Below are positions 1 through 12,075 of a stretch of DNA of 64,000 nt, piece after piece. Under the pieces are notes generated by a model. The model had not been told where the DNA came from. It did not search any database and was given only the letters and a program-made list of their open reading frames with translations. The translations under genes were made by a program, and so were the position numbers. Within the stretch, counting starts at the first letter, position 1, and each line of letters begins with the position of its first letter. Origin of the DNA: Hydractinia symbiolongicarpus (taxonomy: Eukaryota; Cnidaria; Hydrozoa; Anthoathecata; Hydractiniidae); assembly GCF_029227915.1 (NCBI RefSeq), contig NC_079885.1, positions 16,939,001 through 17,003,000 on the forward strand. The letters are read 5' to 3'.

Positions 1-49
1 AGTGTGCCAAGTTTGATTCAATTTGAACAATCCTATGAAAAGTTATTGA

Positions 50-75
50 GGGGGGGCGGAATCCGCCCCCCCCCC
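50..75. repeat. G/C homopolymer palindrome
   Basis: A run of G followed by CGGA is mirrored by TCCG and a long C run, giving a near-perfect hairpin of about 11 bp per arm plus extra C. The flanking DNA is AT-rich and has no ORF. It may be the edge of a repeat or partly an assembly artefact, because homopolymer lengths are error-prone. Confidence 0.5.
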
Positions 76-300
76 CCCGGTCATAGTATGTTCGAAAAAC
101 CCCGGACCGAATAGGGTTAAGGGAGAAATAAAAAATTAATTACCTGTGACTTTTGTGTAATAAAGTTTACATCATTACTCAAAATTTTTTATGAGAACAA
201 TAAAATAAATTAACCATGACTTTTTTAAAACAAAAATTTGAAATCAATTTGAAAAAGCACACAAAAGGCAGAATAAAAAATTAAGGTTTAGCAAAAGTGA

Positions 301-2560
301 CAGGCCCGTGGAAAAATCCACTTAGGCAAAAGCCCAATGAAAAAATAGGTTGCTTTAGATGTTTTGCTGACGTCAGCAGTGCATATACAAAAAAAATGTT
401 CTTAAAATCTTACACCAAATATCAAATAGCATTAAATCCTCCACACAAATCTTACACAAAATAAAAAAGAACAGCATGCAAGGTGCAAAATCTAGTTGAT
501 AAAAAGTTACAACAACGACACTCACAACATCAACACTCACAGCACCAATACTCACAAAGCCGACAGTAAGGACACTGGCAGTTACAACACCGACAGTCAC
601 AACACGGATAATAACAATGTTAGAAATAACGCATCTCAAATATGTACATCTTATAAGTGATTATGTTGAAAATCCTCAGTATTTTATTCTGAAATGTCAA
701 AAAGGAGGCCTGCAAAGAGTTAGCACAAATCAACAAAAATAAGTTCTTTACACATTTTAAATATTGTCTTTCCCTTAAAAGCTTATACAAAAATATGAAA
801 AAGCCATAGTTTGGAAAACATCAAATTTAAATCTAGAAAAATCAGTCACTTCGGTTGCATACCATCCTCTCCCGCAAAGTTACAAAAAATGTAAAAATCA
901 ACCAGTTAAGAACACAAAAAATTTCTTTTTTAGTATAATGATCCATACTGCCCTTTACCAACAATTTTAAACCTAAATGTTAAAAAATCAATAAGCAAAG
1001 AATAAACTTGAATCAACAAACATTGTATATATACGGTTCATAAACAAACGTTTACACAAAATGTAAAACAGATCGGTTGTTCAACAAAAATAAGTTAATT
1101 CAGCATGTCGTATATTCCTATTACCCATTAATCTTCCACAAAAAGGTTATGAACCACATCAAAATTTAAAAAAATCCGTGATTTCAGTGCATACAGTCCA
1201 CCCGTTTAGATTACAAAATATAAAAAACAAAAACAGTTTCAGTCAAAACAATAAGTAATTTTTTTATCATCAGCAAACATTTATCCCTACAAAATTTTGT
1301 AAAATTCTCAAGAAAAACAAAAACGTGAAACCATGGAATTTTCTTCCACCAACAATGTTCTCCCCAACAATAGTTTATATTACGAAATATAAAGACATCA
1401 GCTTATACAACAGCTTACAGTGAAGTCTGATTCTACAAAAATTTGTTCTTTCAGTATATATTGCATGTGGTTTATTTCCACAAAAATTTACACAAAATTT
1501 TAAAAAACAGCATTTTGCAACACAAACAATTATAAACTGACTTAATCATACCATCCTCTCATAATTTTTTTTAACCCAAAGTCATCATAAACACACGTAA
1601 ATTTCCAATCAAATATAGAAAAACCCTGTAAAAAACCTGGCATATTACATATACTCTATGGGCATAACAATGAGTCACACCATCCTAAAAGAAAGATTTT
1701 GTAGCTAGCTTGTTTCATCATAATTCGTGTTCAAAAAAGAAGAAATAGGTTAGAGCTAGCTAAGCTTGGGATGGGAGCCTTAAAGCTAACATTAGCTATC
1801 AGATAACAGTAGCTAAGACACCCAGTTAAATATACTTAAACTGGGGAGACTTAACTGGGTCTATAGCTAGCTATTCATGCTTAGTAAAAGACATTATAAC
1901 GAGAAACAATAGTAATGTAAAACAAACCAAAGTTTTCTGTTTGTCCAGCAAATTAGTTTGTTAGCCAGCTAACAGCTTTATTTAGCATTTTGAATTTTAG
2001 TTCAAATACGTTAGTTACGCTCCAGGGGACACATTAATCATGCAAAAAAATTGTAAACAAATATGGCTAGCTTTTTTATTTTTAAAAAAACGCGGTAAAA
2101 ACTTTAAGAATTTGGAGCTTTAATGGATTTTTTTTGAGAATGCGATTTTGCTGGACAATTTTAAGTGTACTACATAAAAAAGTAACACGCAGTTTCAGCG
2201 ACATAAAATCGGAACGTCTAAATATATCAAAGTTCTTACTTTTTCTGAATTCCAATCCACTTGAAACTCTAGCATACATCACTGAATCACTTTTTGCACT
2301 TTTTTCAAGACGAAGGGACCTTTCTTTTGTGTTTTTTTCGGTGTCGAGGGACACCATTTTTGGAAAGTTAGCCGTTAAATTTGTTTCAGCAAATCAAATT
2401 GAGTCATTTTCATCGCGTGACGTAAACAAAGTAAACCCGCTAACAAAATAGACATTTTTTTTCGGTAACATCAAAGATTTTTACGGCAACATCAAAGGAA
2501 AATAACGATATCAACTTTGCCTGTCACAGACACACGGAACTGGCGTATTATTATATACGG
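301..2560 (-). mobile_element. Helitron-like non-autonomous element (large, degenerate)
   Basis: The left edge carries the GCCCGTGGAAAAATCCAC hairpin motif seen at the 3' ends of other Helitrons in this window. The right edge carries CAAAGGAAAATAA, the CCTGTCACAGACACAC segment and GCGTATTATTATATA, the reverse complement of the family's 5' end (TCTATATAATAATACGC). Between them lie degenerate repeats of roughly 100-130 bp with recurring ACACAAAATGTAAAA and CATACAGTCC words, resembling those at 51770-52990. The exact CTAG and TC termini are mutated, so the boundaries are approximate. No coding capacity is evident; the ORFs at 2082-2451 on both strands have no recognisable domain. Confidence 0.55.
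508..610. repeat. minisatellite, about 18-bp unit (CACTCACAACA-type)
   Basis: Degenerate units of about 18 bp built on ACACTCACAAC and ACCGACAGTCAC words repeat five to six times. They lie inside the Helitron-like element and create a spurious valine-rich ORF on the minus strand. Confidence 0.6.
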
Positions 2561-3190
2561 TTATATTTCAGCTCCATAATTGTACAAAATGGCTCTTCTC
2601 CTGAAATAACATATGATATTCGTATGTGCATGAAGGTTAATATATAAATACAAAACAAAAAATCAACAAAAAACGAAAGCCAGTTCATAATATAGTATGT
2701 TTCACAAAAGTATTAGAAAGAGAATTTATAAGATGACAAACGTCAATGTAAACTTTGAAATTTATAGGAAAGTGTCAAATGTGATGCATGGTATAATAAA
2801 GCCTTTTATAATTTTTGACAACCTTTCCTACAGGACCTTTTGGATTTCATCTGTAGATTTCGTTGCTGCTAAACATATCAAATATAACCTGCTTTTTTCA
2901 GGTGTGGCTACAGCTAGCCCTAGAAGTCGTGGGCGAGGCCGTGGTAGAGCGACAGCTATGAAGCTGTGAAAAGTATATCTGTGTCGGGAGGATTTGGTGC
3001 TCTCGATGTAAAAGAGTTCATGATTGATTGGTACTTTAAACAAACATGATCTAGTCACCGTATTTTCTATGATAATCATAGCTTGTTAAGGAAACGCGCA
3101 ACCAAGATTTGCCAACTATTGAGTGAAACCCAGAACTCATTATCCAGGACAACAAATCTTATAAAACAAAAAGAAAAAAACTTTGTTGTA
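2561..3190. other. no recognisable gene
   Basis: AT-rich DNA. A short plus-strand ORF at 2697-2969 ends in an RGRGRGRA-type stretch, just after a splice-acceptor-like TTTTTTCAG at 2894-2902. It could be an exon of a host gene encoding an RG-rich tail, but there is no partner exon or homology to support it. Confidence 0.3.
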
Positions 3191-3229
3191 TTTTATATGT
3201 GTAAATAGAATAAAAGTTTTAAAACCACA

Positions 3230-3740
3230 ACTTGTCTTAAATCAAACCGTAAAAAGTATACGCTCGTTAAGTCGGACCCCGAATAAGTAGGACGCCCGCT
3301 AAGTATTACTTTTTTCGGTTCCTTGGAGAATAAACTCGGCCTCAGTAGGACATCCACTGCAATGACTTCATAATTCTTCTCGAAGGAGAAGACATCGAAT
3401 TGATTGTAGGACAAACTTTTAACTTCTTTAAACATTCTCTCTTTTTTCTACGTGTGCGAAGTGACCATGTCTCTACTAGGCCAATAAGGAAATCGACACC
3501 AAGCACAAAAATGTATGAGGTAATCAAAGAGATAGAGAAAGGAAAACTCATCGCTGTGTTGCTTTTAAAAATGGTATAGCCAAACAGACTGTTTTTACAT
3601 CGATTTAGAGCATACGAACATGTTGATGAGGCTTGCTTAAAATGGCTAGTAAATGCAAGGCCTCGGAACATTCCTGTATCCGCCTCCGTTTTGAAAACAA
3701 AGGTTTTCAAAGGCTTTGCACTAAACAAAGGTTTAGTGCA
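3230..3740 (+). pseudogene. pogo/Tigger-type transposase, N-terminal fragment (CENP-B HTH)
   Basis: From about 3245 the DNA has repeated GTTAAGTCGGAC / AAGTAGGACGCCCGC words typical of the 5' region of Tigger elements. It is followed by a plus-strand reading with EVIKEIEKGKLIAV (psq-like first helix-turn-helix of CENP-B/Tigger transposases). A shifted frame then gives DEACLKWLVNARPRNIPVS, the second CENP-B-type HTH. The two parts are in different frames with a stop between them (about 3580), and no DDE catalytic core follows. This is a truncated, inactivated copy. The minus-strand ORFs over the same bases are shadows. Confidence 0.65.
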
Positions 3741-5912
3741 AAGAAACTGGCATTGACGGACATGGCTTGCTCATCATACATTTAAAACATGTATGTATTC
3801 TGTCCCTCAAGAATTAATAAACATGGAACTTCCAGGCCTTTTTCGTCTCCTGATATACACGATATTGGCAAAATGCCATATTGGCATTTTTCTCTCTGTG
3901 AGCTGAAATAGCATATTCAACCTTTTTTTTCGTTAGTTTTACATGTGCGTGCAAAACATAATTTTCCTTCAGTGTTCAAATATTCCTGTACTCGTCTCAA
4001 ATGATTTCATTTCCATTATTTTCACAATAATATTTACAACGCGGATGAGTTTAGTTTGTTCTGCAATGGATTATCGAACAAAACTCTCAATTTAAAAGAT
4101 GAAAAATGTTCTGGAGGTAAACACGGTAAAGTCAGAGTAAATGGACTGCCTGCAGCTAAAATCAAGGGCGTAAAGCTCCTAATGTTAGTTATCTCCAAAT
4201 CACAAAAATAAAGGTGTTTTAGAAATGTAAAACAATTACCTTGTCGTTATCGGAGTCAAAAGTAAAGCCGGATGGATTCCACACTTGTTGAACAATGGGT
4301 AAGAGAGTTATAAGACAAGATGAACTTGCAGCAATTGATCTTTTTTTCCTTCCTTCCAACACAACCTCCGCCCTTCAGTCGATGGATTTAGGAGTAATTC
4401 GTTCTTTGGAAGCAAGGTACATGCAATAAAAAAACATAAACTTTATATTTTTCATAATTTCGCCACATAAAGTTAGAATTTTACATGTTAATACAACATT
4501 GTGTAGATAAAACACAATAAATTATACGACACACAAATTCTTAGCTTGTTTCCTTGTTCGTTTGTTTCGCTGAAAGAAGAAAGAAACATTTCCCCTGCAT
4601 AAAGTCTCTAAATTCTGGCTAGCTATAAGGAACTTTGCAAGCAGAAAGAAATATTACGTATTGTAACACAGCAACACTTTAAAACATGCGTCCTTTTAAG
4701 TCATAAAATTGTTGGTTTTAAAATTATTTTTTTATTTCGCTTTATTTTTCTTGAAACATTTCAGCAACAACAGCTTCTTTCTTTATCTTACCTAAGGTCC
4801 ATGCTTCAATAAAAACAGCTAAAAGATAAAGATCTTGTTCTTTAACTTTATATCAAGAAAGCAAGACATCAGCTTTCCGTTTATACGCGAGAAAATAGTA
4901 CAGAATTTTTTTATCCAGTGAAATGAGCAATAACAATGAGTCGAATCCAGCGTGATGAAAATGTCGGTGTCGGTGTTTGTATTTGAAATTGGTATAATGT
5001 TCTTTTATTTAATATAAAAATGTACAAAACGTTATTCGGTTGTGTTGTGTGGATAAAGTACAAATAATGAAATGAGAAAAAAAGAGAAACTTCGACCGCG
5101 TTGACTAGCTAAAAAAGGCATTTTTACGAAGTGGCAATATTTTATGGAACTTTATTATCTGGGTTCTCTTTTAAAAGAGCTATCTGTGAAATGCTACGAA
5201 CAAATATACTAACAAAAAAACTTTGATCGCTTGGTAGATCACCTGCACGACGTATTTTGTTAAGCCATTTTTGTCTGAGTTCTTTCTTTTTCAAAGACAG
5301 GATTCTGTGAAAACTGAATTCTTTACACTTCTCTGATCAATTGGTACATCCAAACGCAGAACAACTAACCATTCTTTTAAAGATTTACACGTAAAGTACA
5401 TACAAAATATGGTTGTTTATTTGCAGCAAAATTCAACGATTCCATATTGGGAATGCAACGAACTATTTGGCTATTCAACGACATTATTTTGATATTCAAC
5501 GACTTATTTAACCATGCAAACACTTATTTGGCTATTTAACGGAATATGCAATCAAATTATTTCGATATTATTTACAGCATTAACAGTAATACTAACCGAG
5601 ATTATTCGGACATAGTGTAACGATTTCAGTTTTTATATATTCTTTCTTTTAAAAATACATTCAACCAATTAATCTCAAATTAAATGATTAGCAGAACGTC
5701 CGCGTCCTTCCATGTCATCCTTTTAACCCCTGGGCGCTAGGAAAAAACGCGGCAAATAAGAGATCGCTTCCAAGGTACCACTGCAGTTACTTTAAGGGAT
5801 TTAATTTAAGCAAGAACCACTTTTCGGGAAGTTGACAAGTTCTTTTGCGATAACTGAATTTAGCGAAATTAAAGATTTAACAAGAAGCCCGATGGCTTGA
5901 ATATTTTCGCCA
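3741..5912. other. gene-free AT-rich DNA
   Basis: No ORF with a recognisable domain on either strand. Around 5430-5560 a short motif of the type TTCAACGACTTATTTGGCTA recurs imperfectly four to five times. Nothing else supportable. Confidence 0.4.
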
Positions 5913-6735
5913 TCAGCATAGACTATCCTCAGAGAACAAAAACGCGATGCATGTTATCTGCAACCAAAGTTTAACAAGTTTAAAACAAAAAGAAAACAAC
6001 CAAGCGTAAATATCTTTCGTTCTGAGGACGAAATTGATTTGAAGTAGCCCTTCTAGAAGATTTCGTAAACAACATGTTAGAGAAAGTTTAAGCCTGACTG
6101 CATCATGATCACTGAAATATACATTTTTGACGAGCGTATCGACTTCAAAGGTGTTGAGGACATTCTCATGGACATATATGTGGTCAATAAGTGAACCAGA
6201 TATATGAGTTGAAAAGGTTACAATTTGTTTATATTCAGTGAGAAAATCAAGGAAGTAGTTTTCGTCACTAAATGCATATACATTAAAATCTCCGAGTATA
6301 ACATCAACGATTTCGTTTCCCAAAAAATGTTGGATAAGGTATAATGACTCATCTCGATTAAGAGAATTTTTACGATAGAAAACTAACAACATTCTTTTGA
6401 AACGTTTTCTTCGTTATTTTAAAAAATATTGCACCTTGAATTTTCACAGTATCAAACAATTCTATAGATTCATTATGGCCAATTAAAAGACTAGAAAATC
6501 TAACCACATTGTTGTTTGGAATTAAAGTAAAGTAATATAGTTTTGTATCGCAGTATGAATTAAATGGTATCTGAGTTTTTGTTAGGCATAATAAATCACT
6601 TTCCATGAGAACGCGATCGGACTTAATATCATTTTTATGTTTTTTGTAGGATCTTGTATTAAGCAAAGTTACTATTATAGATTTTTCACTAATTACGCCA
6701 GTATCTTTTGATGTCAATTTTGAGTGTTCTCGCAT
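5913..6735 (-). pseudogene. Helentron/Helitron C-terminal endonuclease (EEP-like) domain
   Basis: Two overlapping minus-strand frames together resemble an endonuclease/exonuclease/phosphatase domain. The upstream frame (6735-6370) has LLNTRSYKKHKNDI and a LLCLTKTQIP stretch in the place of the usual 'LxxTET' active-site glutamate motif (here LTKTQ, so glutamate appears replaced by lysine). The downstream frame (6392-5913) has ILGDFNV, SLIDHIYV and FSDHDAVRL, the late catalytic GDFN and SDH motifs. A frameshift lies near 6380. It follows a Helitron helicase C-terminus (7151-6798) on the same strand, the order found in Helentron/Helitron2 proteins, where an AP-type endonuclease is fused after the helicase. 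A LINE endonuclease is the alternative, but the helicase neighbour argues against it. Confidence 0.7.
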
Positions 6736-6797
6736 ATAATTGTATTGCTCGGTTGTTCGTCTGTCTGATTTAATAGCTGATCTGGAAAATAGATTTG

Positions 6798-7160
6798 TTA
6801 AATCAATTTTATTAAATCAAAACAAACAACAATTTTATCAAACGTTTTTCCTTGAACCTTGAGAACAGTAAAGGCCCATGACAGCATTAGTGGGAATTGC
6901 ATTCGTTTCATAGCAGGTGAAGTTAGATTCTGTTTATTAAATTTGATTTCTTTTTCTATCCTGCTTATTGGAATAACATTTTCTTGTATAGCATATGGAT
7001 CTGTTCTCATAGCTTTAACTCCTGTACTTTTGTCTTCCATTCTCAAATATATTTTTGTTACTTTTCCTAATCCATCGGTTTTTATACGATGAACAGTCCC
7101 AATTTGTCTATTAATAAGTTTATCTAATATGTCGATATTTGGTGTCAACATGACTGGCGT
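6798..7160 (-). pseudogene. Helitron PIF1-like helicase, C-terminal fragment
   Basis: A 117-residue minus-strand reading contains the end of a Helitron RepHel helicase: MLTPNIDILDKLINRQIGTV near the start, AMRTDPYAIQ in the middle, and SPAMKRMQFPLMLSWAFTV followed by KVQGKTFDKIVV, the superfamily-1 motif in which QGxT contacts DNA/ATP. The upstream motifs (Walker A, Walker B) are absent here, so the copy is 5'-truncated. It is followed at once by the endonuclease-like fragment at 6735-5913. Motif HKVQGKT reads LKVQGKT, so the conserved histidine is lost. Rolling-circle transposition is the family's role; this copy cannot encode it. Confidence 0.8.
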
Positions 7161-8087
7161 ATTAAGAAAATTTGAATATACAGCTGGGGGTCTTGTTTTT
7201 TGAAGAATGGTTAGCTAAAGTGAAAACAAATACAAAATTTATTAGTCGTACTGATTTAGCGGAAGTAAAAAGATATTTATTATCATGTCGTGAGGGAGGT
7301 GGATATATGCAATCAGTCCAGTTATGAAGAAAAGAATAAATCGAAATCGGTTTACTTTAGCGAACTTCCCAAGCGAAGTAAATTGTGTATACGTTTTAGA
7401 TAGAGCACAGGTAAGAGTAATTACATTGTACTTGGATTAAAAACAGGACGCAGAACAATAAAATGGAAAAAGATCCTATGATCCAAAAAAATTTAGATGT
7501 TTCCCACTTATTTTGCCGATATCTGTGGAAAGCTTTGATGGGACAGGAGAAAAGAACATTCCGCGAGAAATCATCCATCCGGAGGGAGAAAGTTAACTAA
7601 AATTGATAGTAAATTTGACAAGTTTGCAAAATTTAATCGACTCTCCATATTTGTTTTACACAAGTCGTTAACTATTTCAGGTATAAGGATGCTATATATA
7701 GTTATTTATTTCGAATTTCAGGTATACATGGATGGGCACTACGCTACACCATAGAGGAAGCGTAGCTCACTACACTTCATTGTTGAACATAGACGGCAAA
7801 GAACTTTTTTTTATTTCAATTCAAATTTTTTCAATTCAATTTTACAACAATAACTAGAACATTATATGACTACGAGGGACTAACTTACGATTTAACACAA
7901 CATATTCCTAACTAACGATTTAACAGTTCAACTTTGAAATTTCATGATCAACCACAATATCATCTCCTACATCGAACTTTTTATATAAACTTCTCGAACC
8001 TCTTAAACATATTAAACCAGATCTCAACAGAGCAAAACAAGTTTTGTGCGTATATGTGTGACTGCAGTTGAAATGGGTATATTCTTC
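7161..8087. other. gene-free DNA between two transposon relics
   Basis: AT-rich, with no recognisable domain. The part nearest 8087 may include the 3' untranslated region of the minus-strand retrotransposon that ends there. Confidence 0.35.
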
Positions 8088-11016
8088 TTATCCGCTATCA
8101 TTTCCGAAAGCCGACTGTAAAAAGTGATGCATTCGCGACCCATGCTTCCGTGAATTGAAAATATAAGCGGCGTAAAAACTGCCATTATCAACACTCAAAA
8201 TTCTACGATTGTAATTTCTTTTCTTCTCGTTCTCGTTTGAAATGAAAGATTGCTGTAAAGTTTGGTTGTTGCACCTCGAGGCAGTGGGGTCAAAAACCCT
8301 TACGTCAAAAAATGCCTGTTGGCCGTTTATCCAAAAATCACGAGCACGAATGTCCGGTCTACAATCATTACCGGTTTTTACACTCCTTAAATCGAAACGT
8401 TCTCCAGTCAGCGGTAGCAAATTCGGTTCTAACTGTACGTCATGACAAACATCCTTGAGTAACTTTGATGTGAGGTCACGAATGTCGTTGTGACGTCTCG
8501 TAACAAAGCCACCCATCTTACACTTCATGCTGTGTTCAACGTCAAACCGAGCTCCACGAACTGCTGGGTAAGTTGGGAATGCTCCAATTGTAGCGTAGAT
8601 GCATAGCATCCCAAAACTCTTGCTTGTTGAGATAAAAACCTTGCTCAGTTATTGGCAATACATTGAGCCAATTGGAGACTCCTTTTTGTTGGTTAATGTC
8701 GTTTACCTTAACTTGCTTCACCGTCATGTTATTTCTACATAGGACCAGATTCTCTTTCTGGATATCCAATTTTAAAGTTCTAACTTGTGCTTTAGCTGTT
8801 TTTGTTTTTCTAACATCGTAGATACCGTCAATGTCTTGCTTTTTGATAGAGTCGACAAGACATTTTGTGATCATTCTCGAATTGTTAAATTGTACTTGTG
8901 CGTCGTCAGGAAAAATAGTGAGATTCAATCCACCAAGTCGTGTGGGAAGTGATAGCAAAAGCCTTTCGTTTTCGGAGCATAGATGACCACCAGTTATCGC
9001 AGGTATGAATTCGTTTCTGACGACTGTCTCTATCGGTTGAAGTAATTTTTTTTATCTCAGGAACGGTCCAGAGAAGAAATGTCAATTTAGCTTTAAAACC
9101 GGTTACAAACGCACAATAAGATGATTGAGGTTCTAGTTCAGCAATCTTTGATAGAAATTTTAGCTGTTCAACTAAGCTTGCAACTTTGCTATTAACATAT
9201 TCAATCTTGTAAGACTGACTACCAATGACTGCACCGAGATGACGTTGACCAGTCGATGTTACCAAAATATTTGAATCTTCAAAGATTTGCTCAGCACTAA
9301 GTAGATACATAATTTCACAATTAGATGGGATTTAGTCGCTTTCGGGAAGTAGCCGTATTTCGTTCGGACCGATGTCAATGATTTTCGACCAAAATTCTTT
9401 AATTTCGTAAAGTTTTCCAGCAACAGTAAAATCATCAGCGTATGCAACCTCTTTAAGGGTGTGGTCATTCGAACGTGTATTGTTGAAAAGTGCTTTCAAC
9501 AATGGTATGATTCCAATAGCATACGATTCCAATAGCATACGTATGATTCCAATAGCATCGACGTCGGATCGCCCTGTGTGGTGCCTTCCCTCGAAAGAAT
9601 CTCCTTTCCGCCTATCACGAATAAACGTGCAGGTACAGCATAACAGTTGTTGATGAACGTAGCAATCATTGGGCATAACTTCGAAATGTCATGCAGCATT
9701 ACCTTTCTATTAATTGAGTTAAAGGCATTCTCAGCATCGATTAGAAGAACAGCCTCAGTATCATCGTTGTCGAAAATGTTATGCATCGCATGGACGGCTG
9801 CTTCAACACTAGCAATGTGACCAGCACAAACTTGTAACGAACCTGCTGCTTTAATTACGTCATTTTTAGATATGTTTATCACAATCTTCCCAACTATTCT
9901 ACGAAGCACCTCACCAACACCAATTGGTCGTAAACCAGGATTTTTGTTTAACGGTATTAAGCGGCAAGCAACAAAAGCTTCAAGCGGAGATCTATCCGAT
10001 TCTGGAATAGATTTAATACACAGCTTCTTCGTTAACTCGGCTATGGCTTTACGTAGATCAGTATTGGTTGTACCAAATGTGGACGAGCAAAGTATACGTC
10101 TCCATCCGTCAGCATCCAAACCTGACGGACCAGAACCACCTTTGGTATACGTGGCAGCTTTCAATACCATGTCTTCATCAATGATATCAAAAACAATATC
10201 ATGAATTCGCTGTGACGGTTGATCTATTAACGTATCTTCGGTAAGATTCCCCTTATCTGGATGTTTTTGTTCCAATAATAATAATGTCTCGTCGTTAAGT
10301 GGAAGGTTACCTTGCGTCATGTTGTCAGTTAATAATCGCAAAGCACTGTTGATATTTCCCTTCTGCATGAACAATCGAAACTTTTTCGAAATAGATGAAA
10401 TATCACTTTGCGGAATTGGTGGTTGAAGTCTTTCCTGAATAGCGACAGCTTCATCAAAAAGTTCTAACAATTCGCCATTCTCCCATAGTGTCAAGCGCCG
10501 TTCTAAAGCTTTTGTATGGTCTTTTGATTTTGACTTCTTGCTGGGTTTTTGTAACAACTGTGAAGGCATTACATGAAGTGCTTTTAACGAAATAGGTTTC
10601 ATCGGCGAATCGTCGATCCAAAGATTTATAAGACGTGTCATTTCTCGAATAAACGATTTTCCAGCCGCACCAGAAGGTAGTAAAAACAAATCCTTTTTCC
10701 AATAAACTATTCTTTCATATGTATAGTCTAAATCATGTGTAAATTTTGATCCCGGAATACTCTTCCAATAAAATTTTTAATTTACTACAGTTGTTGGAAT
10801 AATTCGTTCGGCAGCTGGTTGGCTTGAAGAGTTTGTAATTGTCGCTTCATTTGTTTTTCGTAAACATGTTCTAAGATGAATATTCAAACCTTTATATATG
10901 GTAAAAGTTCTCGTATTACAGGAGTTGCATCTGAATGATGTAGAAGATGTTGCCAATTGAATTGGTTGCGAGGAACTGCCATTTGCGTTTGAATTTCGAT
11001 TCGATTCGTTATTCAC
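8088..11016 (-). pseudogene. R2-like non-LTR retrotransposon (zinc finger, RT, REL-type nuclease), decayed
   Basis: Reading on the minus strand: a C2H2-like finger (FRCNSCNTRTFTIYKGLNIH, about 10930) opens a 79-residue ORF that stops at 10777. The main RT ORF (10689-9496) has GGSGPSGLDADGWRRIL, LRPIGVGEVLRRIVGK, the palm motif LLIDAENAFNSIN (first catalytic Asp) and GTTQGDP. The next frame has VAYADDFTVAG (catalytic YADD, about 9440). Further frames (9310-8542) continue the thumb, and 8609-8088 holds PDIRARDFWINGQQAFFDVRVF, whose PD...D spacing resembles the PD-(D/E)XK REL endonuclease of R2/NeSL elements. At least four frame changes and one stop break it. An 18-20 bp expansion sits inside the RT at 9505-9560. 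The architecture is consistent with the R2 superclade; the exact clade is not determined. Confidence 0.75.
9505..9560. repeat. local tandem duplication inside the RT gene
   Basis: The word ATGATTCCAATAGCAT occurs three times with 16-20 bp spacing. The copies fall between the GDP motif and the following conserved helix of the RT and change its reading frame. Confidence 0.75.
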
Positions 11017-11939
11017 TAGCGGTCGATTTAAAGTGGCCAGTACCAGTAATTTCGCGGCAAAGTTAATCTGCTTAATACGTTAAGTCACGAACAAAAACTT
11101 CACATTTACTGCTTTGTTTCACATTTCCAATTAACCGTTAGCGGAAAAACGTCCGCCATGTTCGAAGTCATTGCAGACGCAAACGTTAAGTAATTTGCAG
11201 ACGGCAAAGTAAAGTTTTACGATTGCTTGAAGAACGGTCCAATTACGCCAAATTGGAAGAGTTTGTTGAAAGAATTTCAGCCACAACACACTCTTTTTGT
11301 ACTTGAAATGTAAAATCCTTGTACATATATTTTAGCTTGAAAAATACCTCTTTTTACCTTTAAATGTCTCATTAAACACTTAACCCTATTATGAATCCAA
11401 TTTAGTCTTTTACCTTATTATCCAGACTTTAATAGATCGGGAGCTTTACCAAGTACAACTTAGTGTAAAAAATAAATAATAACTCGAAATAGTTAACTTG
11501 GTTTACTATAACACGCGCAAGACTGCTTGGTTTGAACCAACTTGACTTTTGGTCAACTTGGTTTAAAATTCAACTCGGTTTACAACATGAACATGACGTT
11601 TTAAATATAACTTCTGAACAAGTTCAATTCCAATGAATTATTATTCAATTAATTCAGAAATAAATACGTATTAACATTTGAATATTTCAGTTTTTAGGCC
11701 TTTAAAATTTACTATTGTTGAAGATTTTTTGAAAATGTTGATTGTGCATGGTTTGATAACAGCTGATCTAAAAAATAAAGTACAAACTGAGAAACATGAA
11801 TACAATTTTACAATAATAAACACTAGGTTGTTCAATTATTGTCTCCTTAACCTCTCTTTGCCTCTTTGATTTGATGAGGGAATTTATCAAGAAGATACAA
11901 ATCAATGCCATGTGATGCACAAGGTATATTATATATATA
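11017..11939. other. gene-free AT-rich DNA
   Basis: No recognised domain. Around 11500-11600 the words AACTTGGTTTA/AACTTGACTTTTGGTCAACTTGG recur, suggesting a short degenerate repeat. Confidence 0.35.
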
Positions 11940-12075
11940 CTAGTCGTTAGCCCGTGGTTCGCCCGTCCTTTTTATACCGCATTGCGTGCTTCTCGCTATT
12001 GAGCAGCTAAGCTACCATTTTGCATGACAGACAGACAGACAAACAGACAGACGTATACGGGTATTATAATATAGA
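11940..12075 (-). mobile_element. short non-autonomous Helitron (136 bp)
   Basis: On the minus strand it starts with TCTATATTATAATACCC and ends in CTAG at 11943-11940, preceded by a shortened CCACGGGC hairpin arm. It is inserted between A and T (T at 12076, A at 11939 on the plus strand). It carries a (GACA)n tract near its 5' end. It shares its sequence with the copy at 40491-40634 but has lost part of the terminal hairpin (CCCGTGGTTCGCCCG instead of the full stem). Confidence 0.75.

Noticed and set aside
373-639. Valine/threonine-rich minus-strand ORF
   Set aside because: It is generated by the 18-bp minisatellite at 508-610.
2082-2451. Overlapping ORFs of about 90-105 codons on both strands
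   Set aside because: No family features; they lie within a Helitron-like repeat and mirror each other.
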